Below, piece after piece: positions 7,528-16,662 of a stretch of 64,000 nt of DNA (position 1 is the stretch's first letter; each line of letters begins with the position of its first letter). The notes beneath the pieces are model-generated. The model searched no databases. It saw only the letters and a list, made by a program, of their open reading frames with translations, and was not told where the DNA came from. Both the position numbers and the translations under genes were made by a program. Origin of the DNA: Vulcaniibacterium tengchongense (GTDB lineage Bacteria; Pseudomonadota; Gammaproteobacteria; Xanthomonadales; Xanthomonadaceae); assembly GCF_003814555.1 (NCBI RefSeq), contig NZ_RKQN01000003.1, forward strand, positions 45,611 through 109,610. The letters are read 5' to 3'.

Positions 7528-8541
7528 ATGAAGCGGCGAGACGTACTGAAGTGGCCGGCATGGGCCATCGCGGCGGGCGCATGGCCCTGGCAAGCCGGCG
7601 CGTCGGCCGCGGCGGACCTCCGTCGCGAACGGCTGCCCTGGCGCCACGACGGGGAGACCCTGCACCTGGCCGTGGTCCGTCGGCCCGGACCGGGGGACGC
7701 CGTGCTGTACGTGCATGGCGCCACGTTCCCGGCGGCGCTGTCGGTCGGCTGGCGCATGCAGGGCGTCTCCTGGCTCGACCGGCTGCAGGCCGCCGGCTTC
7801 GACGCCTGGGCCTTCGATTTCGCCGGCTATGGCGGCTCGGACCGGCCGCGGGCGTTCGCCGGCGACGCGTTCGCGCATCCGCCGTTCGGCCGTTGCGAAG
7901 CCGCGGCGGCACAGATCGCGACGGTACTGCGGCACATCCGCCAGGCGAGGCCGGGCGTGCCGATCCACCTGGTTGCGCATTCGTGGGGCACGCTGCCGGC
8001 GCAGCGCGCGGCGATCGCGCTCCCCGAATGGGTGGATCGGCTGGTGCTGTTCGGCCCGCCGGTGGTGCGCGAAGGCGAACGCGACCCCCAGCGCCAGCCG
8101 GCCTGGCGACTCGTCAGCGCGGCGCAACAGCGCCCGCGCCAGCGCACCGGCCTGCCGCCGGAGGCGCCTACGCCCGTCGACGATGCGGAGCTGGAACGCT
8201 GGTGCAGCGCCTATCTCGCTACCGATCCCGAGTCCGCGAGCCGCGCCCCGCACGCGGTGAAGATTCCCAACGGCCCGGCGGCCGATCTCGCCGAGCTGTG
8301 GGCGGGACAGCCGCTGGTCGACCCCGCGCGCATCCGCCAGCCGACCCTGATCGTGCGTGGCGAATGGGACCACGTCACCCGCGACGAGGACGCGCGGCGC
8401 CTGTTCGACCGGCTGACGGGCGTGCGCGACAAGCGCGACGTGAAGATCTCGGGCGGCAACCACTGGCTGCATCTGCAGCCGCGGCGCACCGCGCTGTGGG
8501 CGGAGACGCTTTCGTTCCTGCGCGAGGACGCAGTGCGATAA
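7528..8541 (+). CDS. Exported alpha/beta hydrolase with Tat-like signal
   Basis: 337 residues. The N-terminus MKRRDVLKWPAWAIAAGAW resembles a twin-arginine signal, followed by cleavage near AGASAA. The alpha/beta hydrolase fold shows an oxyanion-loop segment YVHGATFP (about 61-68) and the nucleophile elbow AHSWG with S152. The acid is likely in RGEWDHVT and the catalytic histidine in GGNHWLHL near the C-terminus. The substrate is unknown; esters or epoxide-like compounds are possible. The start is supported by GGAGGC nine bases upstream. It is divergent from an ArsR regulator that probably controls it. Confidence 0.83.
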   Translation: MKRRDVLKWPAWAIAAGAWPWQAGASAAADLRRERLPWRHDGETLHLAVVRRPGPGDAVLYVHGATFPAALSVGWRMQGVSWLDRLQAAGFDAWAFDFAGYGGSDRPRAFAGDAFAHPPFGRCEAAAAQIATVLRHIRQARPGVPIHLVAHSWGTLPAQRAAIALPEWVDRLVLFGPPVVREGERDPQRQPAWRLVSAAQQRPRQRTGLPPEAPTPVDDAELERWCSAYLATDPESASRAPHAVKIPNGPAADLAELWAGQPLVDPARIRQPTLIVRGEWDHVTRDEDARRLFDRLTGVRDKRDVKISGGNHWLHLQPRRTALWAETLSFLREDAVR

Positions 8542-8730
8542 CCGGTTGCCCGAGCCGCGGCGCCTTCGATCGCGAGCGGCCGCGTTCCATCGGCCGCTCC
8601 ACGGCGCCCGTCCTCCGCCCGCCATCGCAGGCCCGCAGGCAGCGCTCGCGTGCCGGATCGCCGCGGGCGATCCGCCCGCGACGCCGGCTGTAGTTGAATC
8701 GCGACGTCCCTCCCGGCCAAGGAGCCCGCC

Positions 8731-10926
8731 GTGCGCCGTTCGCTCGCCCGCCTGCTCGCGTTCGCCCTGCTGTGCCCGGCCATCGCGCCGGCACGCCCCC
8801 CGCCGACGACGGAGCTGCCGGTCTGGAGCACGACCCAGGCGCGGCAGGACCGCTACGTCGCCGCGCACGGGCTGCGCGCGTTCGCCGGTGGCTATTCCGA
8901 GGACGGGCTGGAGTTCTGGGCGCCGCCGCTGCAGATCGCCGACGGCTACCGGCTGGACTTCGCGCTGCCGCAGCGCGACGCGGTCGCGGGCATCGGGCTG
9001 CTCGCGGCGGTGGAGGTCGATCCGCTCGGCGTCACCCGCCTCTACCGCGGGCCGGGCTTCGAGGTGCGCGAGCGCATCGAGACCCGCGACGGGCGGCCCG
9101 GCGCGCGCGTGCGGCTGCGCGTGCAGGGGCCTGCCGACGTGCGCCTGGTGGCGCGCTTCCGCCCCTCGCTCGACCTGATGTGGCCGGCCGCGGTCGGCGG
9201 CCAGGAGATGGCCTGGGACGCGCGCGCCCACGGCTTCCTGCTGGGCGAGCCGAGCCGCCGCTTCCGCGCCTTGATCGCCTCGCCGCAGGCCACGGAACAC
9301 AGCCAGGCGCGCAACAACGATCGCCGCGGCGGCCCGTTCCGGCGGCCGTTGTTCCTGCGGCTCGCACCGCAGCCCTGCGGCGGCGACGCTCGCTGCGCCA
9401 CGCTGGTCTTCGCCGGCCAGAGCGAGGCGGACGAGGACGTGCACGCGACCGCCGACGCGCTGCTGCAGGCGGACGAGGCCCCCGCGGCCGAAGACCGGGC
9501 GCGCTTCGATTTCTCCCGCCGGCTGACGATCACGACGCCCGACGAGGAGGTCGACCGCGCACTGCGCTGGTCGCAGATCGCGCTGGAGCAGGCCTGGACC
9601 TGCAACGCGCGGCTCGGCTGCGGCCTGGTCGCCGGCCATGGCCCGTCGCGGGGCGCGCGCCGGCCCCAGTATGCGTGGTACTTCGCCGGCGACGGCCTGC
9701 TCGGCACGCGCGCGCTGATCGCGCAGGGCGAGTACGCCCGGGCGGCGCAGGAGCTCGACTTCATCCTGCGCTACCAGCATCCCGACGAGGGCACGATCTG
9801 GCACGAGATGTCGCACAGCGCGCCGTTCCTGGATTGGGCGCGCGACTACCCGTACATGTACGCGCACGTCGACATCACCTTCGATTTCCTGGGCGTGCTC
9901 GCCGAGTACGCGCGCGCCAGCGGCGATCGCGCGTTCCTCGCCCGGCACTGGCCGGCGGTGCTGCGCGCGTGGCGCTATTGCCTGTCGACCGTGGACCCGC
10001 GCGACGGCCTGCCGCGCATCCCGGCGGACAAGACGGGCGGCAACGAGCAGGACCCGCTCGGCGACGAGCTGACCCTGTCCGCGGCGTGGGTGGCAGCGGC
10101 CCGCGCGATGTCCGAACTGGCCGCGCGAATGGGCGACGAGGCGCTGAGCCGCCGGGCCCGCGCCGCGGGCGAGCGCGCGCGCGCCGCGCTGCGGCCGCGC
10201 TATCGCGACGAGCGCGAGCGGCGTTGGATCAGCGGCTACAGCCGAGCCGGCGCGCCGATGGAAAGCTATGCCAGCGCGGACCTGGCGGCGGTGACGTTGG
10301 GCGCAGCGACCGCGGAGGAAGCCGCACGGACGCTCGATCGGCTGCAGGAGCCGGCCTATCTCACCGCCTGGGGCCTGCGCAGCAAGCCCGCCGGCGACGC
10401 CGACTACGATCCCGACGCCTACGCCAAGGGCAGCGTCTGGAGCCACGGGACCGCGATCGCCGCCGGCCTGCTGTGGCGGCAGGGCCGCGCCGCGCAGGCG
10501 TGGGCGCTGTGGCGGCGGCTGGTGCCGTGGACCTTAGTGGATTCGCTCGGCCACTTCCACGAGGTGATGCAGGGCGACGCGTTCGAGCCGCAGCGCGAAT
10601 CGGTGCCGGAGCAGACCTGGTCCTCGGCCGCGTTCCTGAGCGCGGCGATCGAAGGCCTGCTCGGCCTTCGGAGCGAAGCGGACACGCGCACGCTGCACTT
10701 CGCCCCGCAGCTGCCGCCGGAGTGGCAGCGCGTCCGCATCGAGCACGTCCGCATCGGCGAGGACCGCGCCTCGCTGGAATGGCGCCGCGAGAACGGCGTG
10801 CCGACGCTGACCGTCGATAACGCCGGCCCCGCGTTCCGCCTGCTCTGGAGCGAAGGAGCGGACGCGGCGCGGCGGACCGTCGGACGCGAGGTTCCGCCCG
10901 GCCGCACGCGCCTGCAGTTCCGCTAG
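8731..10926 (+). CDS. Exported six-hairpin glycosidase (amylo-1,6-glucosidase-like)
   Basis: 731 residues starting at GTG 8731 behind AAGGAG. A signal peptide (about 1-22) sends it to the periplasm. The N-terminal ~270 residues are beta-rich. The C-terminal alpha/alpha barrel carries QYAWYFAGDGLLGTRALI (about 313-330) and GTIWHEMSHSAPF, the region where debranching-enzyme-type glucosidases carry a catalytic acid. It also has SVWSHGTAIAAGLLW and QTWSSAAFLSAAIEGLLGL. The pattern places it in the six-hairpin superfamily near glycogen-debranching C-terminal domains. The exact family and substrate cannot be told from sequence reading. No regulator adjoins it. Confidence 0.75.
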   Translation: MRRSLARLLAFALLCPAIAPARPPPTTELPVWSTTQARQDRYVAAHGLRAFAGGYSEDGLEFWAPPLQIADGYRLDFALPQRDAVAGIGLLAAVEVDPLGVTRLYRGPGFEVRERIETRDGRPGARVRLRVQGPADVRLVARFRPSLDLMWPAAVGGQEMAWDARAHGFLLGEPSRRFRALIASPQATEHSQARNNDRRGGPFRRPLFLRLAPQPCGGDARCATLVFAGQSEADEDVHATADALLQADEAPAAEDRARFDFSRRLTITTPDEEVDRALRWSQIALEQAWTCNARLGCGLVAGHGPSRGARRPQYAWYFAGDGLLGTRALIAQGEYARAAQELDFILRYQHPDEGTIWHEMSHSAPFLDWARDYPYMYAHVDITFDFLGVLAEYARASGDRAFLARHWPAVLRAWRYCLSTVDPRDGLPRIPADKTGGNEQDPLGDELTLSAAWVAAARAMSELAARMGDEALSRRARAAGERARAALRPRYRDERERRWISGYSRAGAPMESYASADLAAVTLGAATAEEAARTLDRLQEPAYLTAWGLRSKPAGDADYDPDAYAKGSVWSHGTAIAAGLLWRQGRAAQAWALWRRLVPWTLVDSLGHFHEVMQGDAFEPQRESVPEQTWSSAAFLSAAIEGLLGLRSEADTRTLHFAPQLPPEWQRVRIEHVRIGEDRASLEWRRENGVPTLTVDNAGPAFRLLWSEGADAARRTVGREVPPGRTRLQFR

Positions 10927-10993
10927 CCGCCGCGCCGCCGCCTGGCGCCCGCGCGGCCGGCGCCCGGCGGAAGCGGCCGTGGCCGGGCCCGGC

Positions 10994-11011
10994 TTTACGC
11001 ACAATTTATGC
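10994..11011 (+). promoter_or_regulatory. T-rich direct repeat upstream of the kdp region, putative KdpE site
   Basis: TTTACGC (10994-11000) and TTTATGC (11005-11011) are direct repeats spaced 11 bp start to start, one helical turn, in otherwise extremely GC-rich DNA. OmpR-class regulators such as KdpE bind T-rich tandem half-sites just upstream of kdpF operons. Here the repeat precedes the porin-like gene that leads into kdpF. Confidence 0.4.
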
Positions 11012-11098
11012 GCCGCGCCCGGGTTCGGAATGGAGGTTTTACGGCGGCGGTTTCGAGAATGGCGCCGTGGCCGATCCGGCCCCGTTCCGCCGCACGAC

Positions 11099-11809
11099 AT
11101 GCCCCCGTCTCCATCTCCTTTCCGCCCGCGCGCGCTGTCGCGCGCAGCATGCGCGCTGGCGCTGCTGTCCGCCGGCGCCTCGCACGCCGCCACCGTGAGC
11201 GGCAGTGCCGCCCTGACCAGCGATTACGTCTGGCGCGGCACCACCCAGACCGCGGGCGATCCGGCGCTGCAGGCCGGCTTTCGCTACGCCGGCGACAGCG
11301 GCGCGTACGTCTCCGCCTGGGGATCGAACGTCGAGTTCGCCCCCGGAACGCGGGCCAGCAGCGAATTCGACCTGGCGCTCGGCTGGTCCGGCGCGGTCGC
11401 GCCCGGCTGGTCGCTCGACCTCAACCTGCTGCGCTACCAGTATCCGTCGGCCACGATCGACCTGAACTGGAGCGAGCTCGCCGCCACGCTCGTCCACCGG
11501 GACGCGTACTGGCTCGCGCTCGCCTACTCGCCGGATGCGCTGGGCGGCGACGGGCGCGGCCTCTACGCGCAGATCGGCGCGAAGCTGCCGCTGGGCGCGC
11601 GATTCCGCCTCGAAGCCGCCGCCGCTCGCTACGACCTCGCCGCCTACGACGGCTCCTACCTGCATGGGCAGTTCAGCGGCGTGTGGACGCTGAAAGCGCC
11701 GCTGGAACTGCGCGTGACCGCGCACGCCACCGATTCCGCCGCCGAACGCATCTTCGGCGGCGACAACGCCGGCGGCCGCATCGAAGCGGCGCTGCAAGCG
11801 TCCTTCTGA
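11099..11809 (+). CDS. TIGR02001-type outer-membrane porin-like protein
   Basis: 236 residues. A signal peptide (MPPSPSPFRPRALSRAAC, then ALALLSAGASHA) is followed by SGSAALTSDYVWRGTTQT, the hallmark N-terminal strand of TIGR02001/Gcw_chp proteins. The body is an alternating beta-strand protein rich in Tyr and Trp that ends in a phenylalanine (LQASF), as in outer-membrane barrels. Function is unproven. It lies only 11 bp before kdpF on the same strand, so it is probably the first gene of the kdp transcript. An in-frame upstream ATG at 11030 exists, but 11099 begins the signal peptide. Confidence 0.7.
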   Translation: MPPSPSPFRPRALSRAACALALLSAGASHAATVSGSAALTSDYVWRGTTQTAGDPALQAGFRYAGDSGAYVSAWGSNVEFAPGTRASSEFDLALGWSGAVAPGWSLDLNLLRYQYPSATIDLNWSELAATLVHRDAYWLALAYSPDALGGDGRGLYAQIGAKLPLGARFRLEAAAARYDLAAYDGSYLHGQFSGVWTLKAPLELRVTAHATDSAAERIFGGDNAGGRIEAALQASF

Positions 11810-11820
11810 GGAGACCCGAA

Positions 11821-11913
11821 ATGTCCGCCTGGCTCGCCCTGGTCTGCGGCGTGGCGACGGTCGTCGCCGCCGCGTACCTGCTCTACGCGATCTTCCGCCC
11901 CGAAGACTTCTGA
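11821..11913 (+). CDS. kdpF: KdpF, small subunit of the potassium ATPase
   Basis: 30 residues: one hydrophobic helix (LALVCGVATVVAAAYLLYAI) followed by FRPEDF, the usual KdpF tail. It stabilises the KdpFABC complex in the inner membrane. The start is preceded by GAGGAG. It lies directly upstream of kdpA, the standard order. Confidence 0.92.
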   Translation: MSAWLALVCGVATVVAAAYLLYAIFRPEDF

Positions 11914-12004
11914 ACCCAGCGCGCCTGTACGGCGAAGCCCCGGCTCGGCGCGCTGCGCGCTTGCCCGCGCCGGCCCGCCGTGCGGCGCCGACGAGGAACT
12001 CCCG

Positions 12005-13732
12005 ATGACCGAAGCCCTGTTCGTTCTCCTGCTGGCCGTGGCCCTGGGCTGGCCGCTCGGCCGCCATCTGGCGCGGGTGCTGCGCGGCGAGCGCTCGCGC
12101 CTGGACCGCCTGTTCGGGCCGCTCGAGCGCGCGATCTACCGCGCGCTCGGCACCGATCCGCGGCGCGGCATGAGCTGGCGCGGCTACGCCAAGGCGTTCG
12201 CGTGGAGCAACCTGGCCGTGGGCGCGATCGTGTGGCTGCAGTTCATGGCCCAGGCCTGGCTGCCGCTCAACCCCGACGGCGTGCCCAACCTGCGCTGGGA
12301 CACGGCGCTGCACACGATGGTGTCGTTCCTCACCAACACCAATCAGCAGCACTACTCGGGCCAGGCGCAGCTGAGCTACCTCTCGCAGATGGTCGCGATC
12401 GTCGGCCTGCAGGTGGCCACGCCGATGATGGGGCTGGCGATCGCCGCGGCGACGCTGCGCGGCCTGTTCGGCGCCCGCCCGCGGGCGGCGGAGGCCGGCA
12501 CCGCCGCCGGTCGCGGCGCGACCGACGGCGGCGAGCGCGACCTCGGCAACTACTGGGCCGACGTGACCCGCGCCACGCTGCGCTTCATGCTGCCGCTGTG
12601 CCTGCTGTGGACCGTGCTGCTGGCCTGGCAGGGCGTGCCGGCGACACTGCGGGCCGGGCCCACGCTCGCGCCGCTGGATGCGAGCGCGGGGATGCAGGCG
12701 CAGAAGATCCCGCTCGGGCCGGTCGCGCCGATGGTCGCGGCCAAGCAACTGGGCACCAACGGCGGCGGCTGGTACGGCCCGAACAGTGCGATGCCGCTGG
12801 AGAACCCGACGCCGCTGTCGAACCTGCTGGAGACGCTGGCGCTGGTGCTGGTGCCGGTGGCCGTGGTGTTCATGATCGGCCCGTTCACCGGCCGGCGGCG
12901 GCTGACCGCGCTGGTGTTCGGCTGCATGCTGTCGATGTCGCTCGCCTCCGCCGGCCTGGCGATCGGGTCGGAGGGCCATTCCGCCACGGCCGCCGGCGCC
13001 GCGCTGATGGAAGGCAAGGAAACGCGCTTCGGCGCCGACGCCTCGGCGCTGTGGGCGGCCCTGACCACCCAGACCAGCAACGGCTCGGTCAACGCGATGC
13101 ACGATTCGCTGGCGCCGCTGACCGGCGCCGTCGCGATCGTCGACATGCTGATCAACGCGATCTGGGGCGGCATCGGCTGCGGCCTGCAGCAGTTCCTGGT
13201 GTATCTGCTGCTGGGCGTGTTCCTGGCGGGGCTGATGACCGGCCGCACGCCGGAACTGGGCGGGCGCAAGATCGAGGCGCCGGAAGTCCGCCTGCTGGCG
13301 CTGCTGGTCCTGCTGCAACCGGCGACGGTGCTGGGCCTGAGCGCGATCGCGGTGGCCTTTCCCGCGCTGGCCGGCAACTCCAACCCGGGCTTCCACGGCC
13401 TCGGCCAGGTGTTCTACGAGTATGCGTCGGCCTTCGCCAACAACGGCTCCGGCTTCGAAGGCCTGGGCGACGCGAGCCCCTGGTGGAACCTCAGCTGCGT
13501 CGTCGCGCTCGCGCTGGGCCGCTATCCCGCCCTGCTGGTGCCGCTGGCGGTGGCCGGGCGGATGGCGAAGAAGCGCGTCGCCCCGGAAGGCGCCGGCACC
13601 CTGCACGTGGAGACGCCGACCTTCGCGCTCACCCTGATCGCGGTGATCGCGATCCTGACCGTGCTGCAGTTCCTGCCGGCGCTGGTGCTGGGGCCGATCG
13701 CCGAACATCTGACCCTGGCGGCACGCGCCTGA
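12005..13732 (+). CDS. kdpA: Potassium-transporting ATPase, potassium-binding subunit KdpA
   Basis: 575 residues, normal family length. A polytopic membrane protein that holds the K+ channel-like pathway of the KdpFABC pump. Selectivity-filter-type loops are visible as SFLTNTNQQHYSGQ, LGTNGGGWYGPNSA, TTQTSNGSVNAMHDS and AFANNGSGFEGLG. The start has GAGGAA upstream. It is cotranscribed with kdpF, B and C and provides high-affinity K+ uptake under low K+ or osmotic stress. Confidence 0.97.
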   Translation: MTEALFVLLLAVALGWPLGRHLARVLRGERSRLDRLFGPLERAIYRALGTDPRRGMSWRGYAKAFAWSNLAVGAIVWLQFMAQAWLPLNPDGVPNLRWDTALHTMVSFLTNTNQQHYSGQAQLSYLSQMVAIVGLQVATPMMGLAIAAATLRGLFGARPRAAEAGTAAGRGATDGGERDLGNYWADVTRATLRFMLPLCLLWTVLLAWQGVPATLRAGPTLAPLDASAGMQAQKIPLGPVAPMVAAKQLGTNGGGWYGPNSAMPLENPTPLSNLLETLALVLVPVAVVFMIGPFTGRRRLTALVFGCMLSMSLASAGLAIGSEGHSATAAGAALMEGKETRFGADASALWAALTTQTSNGSVNAMHDSLAPLTGAVAIVDMLINAIWGGIGCGLQQFLVYLLLGVFLAGLMTGRTPELGGRKIEAPEVRLLALLVLLQPATVLGLSAIAVAFPALAGNSNPGFHGLGQVFYEYASAFANNGSGFEGLGDASPWWNLSCVVALALGRYPALLVPLAVAGRMAKKRVAPEGAGTLHVETPTFALTLIAVIAILTVLQFLPALVLGPIAEHLTLAARA

Positions 13733-13813
13733 GCGTCCGCCACCGAACGCAGTCCGCGGCCCCGCAACCGCGCGCCGCGGTTCCCGATCGACGAGCAACA
13801 TCGGAACGAAACG

Positions 13814-15874
13814 ATGAACCAAGCCACCGTCCCTTCCGACCCGCACCTGGGCGCGCGGCGCCGCCGCTCGCTCGCCGGCCTCGACGCGGCGGCGCTGCGC
13901 GCGGCGCTGGCCGATTCGGTGCGCAAGCTGGCGCCGCGGCGGGCATCGAAGAACCCGGTGATCGCCGTGGTGCTGCTCGGCACCGCGCTGGCGGCGCTGA
14001 TCACCGCGGCCACGCCCGGCCCGCGCGGCTTCGGCCTCGCGGTCACCGCGATCCTGCTGCTGACGGTGCTGTTCGCCAATTTCGCCGAAGCGGTGGCCGA
14101 GGCGCGCGGCCGCGGCCAGGCGGCCTCGCTGCGCGTGGCGCGGCGCGACCTGGTCGCGCGCAAGCTCGAAGGCGCGGGCCGCGAAACCCGCGTGCCGGCG
14201 GCAACGCTGCGCCCGGGCGATCGGGTGATCGTCTCCGCCGGCGAGTTCGTGCCCGCCGACGGCGAGATCGTCGAGGGCCTGGCCACGATCAACGAAGCCG
14301 CGGTCACCGGCGAGTCCGCGCCGGTGCTGCGCGAGGCCGGCACCGACCGCTCCGGCGTGATCGGCGGCACCCGGGTGCTGTCGGACGAGATCGTCGTGCG
14401 CGTCGGCGCCGAGCCGGGCCACGGCTTCCTCGACCGCATGATCGCCCTGGTCGAAGGCGCGAACCGGCAGAAGACCCCGAACGAGATCGCCCTGACCATG
14501 CTGCTGGCGGCGATGACCCTGAGCTTCCTGATCGTGGTCGCCACCCTGCCTGCGCTGGCGGGCTTCGTCGGTGCCCCGCTCGACCCGCTGCTGCTGATCG
14601 CGCTGCTGGTGTGCCTGATCCCGACCACGATCGGCGGCCTGCTGCCGGCGATCGGCATCGCCGGCATGAACCGGGCCTTGGCCGCGAACGTGCTGGCCAA
14701 GTCCGGCAAGGCGGTGGAAGTGGCCGGCGACGTCGACGTGCTGCTGCTGGACAAGACCGGCACGATCACCCACGGCGACCGCCAGGCGACCGCGTTCCAC
14801 CCGCTCGCCGGGGTCGATCCGGAACGGCTGCGCGACGCCGCGCTGCTGTCGTCGCTGGCCGACCCGACCCCCGAAGGCAAGTCGATCGTGCGCCTGGCGC
14901 GCGAACAGGGCAGCCCACCGGTCGAACCGGCGGCCGCGCGCTACGTGCAGTTCAGCGCCCAGACCCGCATGTCCGGCGTCGATCTCGACGGCGGCGCGCG
15001 GATCGTGCGCAAGGGCGCGGGCGACGCGATCGCCGCCCACGTGCGCGCGCTCGGCGGCGAGGTGCCGGCGGAACTGGCCGCGCGCGTCGAGCAGGTCGCG
15101 CGGGCCGGCGCCACGCCGCTGGTGGTGGCCGAGGGCCGGCACGCCCTGGGCGTGGTCGAGCTGTCCGACGTGGTTAAGCACGGCGTCCGGGAGCGCTTCG
15201 CCCGGTTGCGCGCGATGGGCGTCAGGACCGTGATGATCACCGGCGACAACCCGCTGACCGCCGCCGCGATCGCCGCCGAGGCCGGGGTCGACGACTTCGT
15301 CGCCGAAGCCCGGCCCGAGGACAAGCTGGCCCGCATCCGCGCCGAACAGGCGGCGGGGCGGCTGGTGGCGATGGTCGGCGACGGCACCAACGACGCGCCC
15401 GCGCTGGCCCAGGCCGACGTCGGCCTGGCGATGAACTCGGGCACCCAGGCGGCCAAGGAAGCCGGCAACATGGTCGACCTGGACAGCGACCCGGCCAAGC
15501 TCCTGGCGGTGGTCGAGGTCGGCAAGCAGCAACTGATCACCCGCGGCGCGCTGACCACGTTCTCGCTGGCCAACGACGTGTCCAAGTACTTCGCGATCCT
15601 GCCGGCGCTGTTCGCCGCCGCGGTCCCGTCGATCGCCGCGCTCGACGTCATGCACCTGTCCGGTCCGCGCAACGCGGTGCTCGCGGCGCTGATCTTCAAC
15701 GCGCTGATCATCCCGGCGCTGATCCCGCTGGCGCTGGCCGGCGTGCGCTTGCGTCCCGCCGGCGCCACCGCGCTGCTGCGCCGGAACATGCTGCTCTACG
15801 GCGTCGGCGGCGTGCTGCTGCCGTTCGCCGCGATCAAGCTGATCGACCTGGCCCTGGTCGCGCTGGGCCTGTGA
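13814..15874 (+). CDS. kdpB: Potassium-transporting P-type ATPase, catalytic subunit KdpB
   Basis: 686 residues. The phosphorylation motif is DKTGT with D313. The actuator-domain motif appears as [10 protein letters not shown], the nucleotide domain carries [11 protein letters not shown] and KGAGDAI, and the hinge is [18 protein letters not shown]. It hydrolyses ATP to energise K+ movement through KdpA. All key motifs are intact. An 81-bp gap separates it from kdpA. Confidence 0.97.
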   Translation: MNQATVPSDPHLGARRRRSLAGLDAAALRAALADSVRKLAPRRASKNPVIAVVLLGTALAALITAATPGPRGFGLAVTAILLLTVLFANFAEAVAEARGRGQAASLRVARRDLVARKLEGAGRETRVPAATLRPGDRVIVSAGEFVPADGEIVEGLATINEAAVTGESAPVLREAGTDRSGVIGGTRVLSDEIVVRVGAEPGHGFLDRMIALVEGANRQKTPNEIALTMLLAAMTLSFLIVVATLPALAGFVGAPLDPLLLIALLVCLIPTTIGGLLPAIGIAGMNRALAANVLAKSGKAVEVAGDVDVLLLDKTGTITHGDRQATAFHPLAGVDPERLRDAALLSSLADPTPEGKSIVRLAREQGSPPVEPAAARYVQFSAQTRMSGVDLDGGARIVRKGAGDAIAAHVRALGGEVPAELAARVEQVARAGATPLVVAEGRHALGVVELSDVVKHGVRERFARLRAMGVRTVMITGDNPLTAAAIAAEAGVDDFVAEARPEDKLARIRAEQAAGRLVAMVGDGTNDAPALAQADVGLAMNSGTQAAKEAGNMVDLDSDPAKLLAVVEVGKQQLITRGALTTFSLANDVSKYFAILPALFAAAVPSIAALDVMHLSGPRNAVLAALIFNALIIPALIPLALAGVRLRPAGATALLRRNMLLYGVGGVLLPFAAIKLIDLALVALGL

Positions 15875-15914
15875 ACGGCTCGATCCGATCCCTCTTTCCC
15901 GAAAGGCGATCCCC

Positions 15915-16532
15915 ATGAACGTCCACGACGGTTCCCCGCTCCCGGCTGCCGTGCCGCTCGACGACCGCGTGCCGCTGCGCGCGCCGGTCCTGTTCGCCAC
16001 GCTGGTCCTGCTCGGCTGCGGCCTGCTCTACTCGCTCGCCGGCACCGCGCTCGGCCGCCTGCTGTTCCCGCACCAGGCCACCGGCAGCCTGGTCTTCGTC
16101 GACGGCCGTGCGCGCGGCTCGGCGCTGGTCGCGCAACCGTTCGCCGATTCCCGCTACTTCCGCCCACGCCCCTCCGCGGCCGGCTACGACCCGATGGCCG
16201 CCGCCGGCAGCAACCTGGCGCGCAGCAACCCGGCGCTGCACGAACGCATCGCCGCGCTCACCGCGGAGGTCGCCGCGCGCGAGGGCGTCGCGCCGGCGCA
16301 GGTGCCGCCCGAGCTGGTCACCCGGTCCGGCAGCGGCCTCGATCCGCACCTCTCGCCGGAGGCCGCGCGGGTGCAGGTGGCGCGCGTCGCCCGCGCGCGC
16401 GGGCTCGCTCCCGCGCAAGTCGCGGCCCTGGTGGCCGAGCACACCGAGGAGCCGGCGCTCGGCCTGTTCGGCCGGCCGCGGGTCAACGTGCTGGAGCTCA
16501 ACCTGGCGCTGGACCGCAGGGAAGCGCGCTGA
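15915..16532 (+). CDS. kdpC: Potassium-transporting ATPase subunit KdpC
   Basis: 205 residues: a single N-terminal membrane helix (about 23-45) and a periplasmic domain. Family motifs present are GSALVAQPFADSRYFRPRPSA in the middle and SGSGLDPHLSPEAA and VNVLELNLALD towards the end. It is the stabilising subunit of the pump. The next gene, kdpD, begins 130 bp later, so the sensor pair may have its own weak promoter. Confidence 0.96.
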   Translation: MNVHDGSPLPAAVPLDDRVPLRAPVLFATLVLLGCGLLYSLAGTALGRLLFPHQATGSLVFVDGRARGSALVAQPFADSRYFRPRPSAAGYDPMAAAGSNLARSNPALHERIAALTAEVAAREGVAPAQVPPELVTRSGSGLDPHLSPEAARVQVARVARARGLAPAQVAALVAEHTEEPALGLFGRPRVNVLELNLALDRREAR

Positions 16533-16662
16533 TGCCGCGGCCGGTATTCGCCGCATCGCCGATAAGCCCCGCCTGGGCCCCCCGCCCACGCTGCCGCGGA
16601 CGCGAGCGCCTGCGCCGGCCGCGCTCCGCCCGCGCGCGGGGAAATGACGCGAGAATGCGCGC

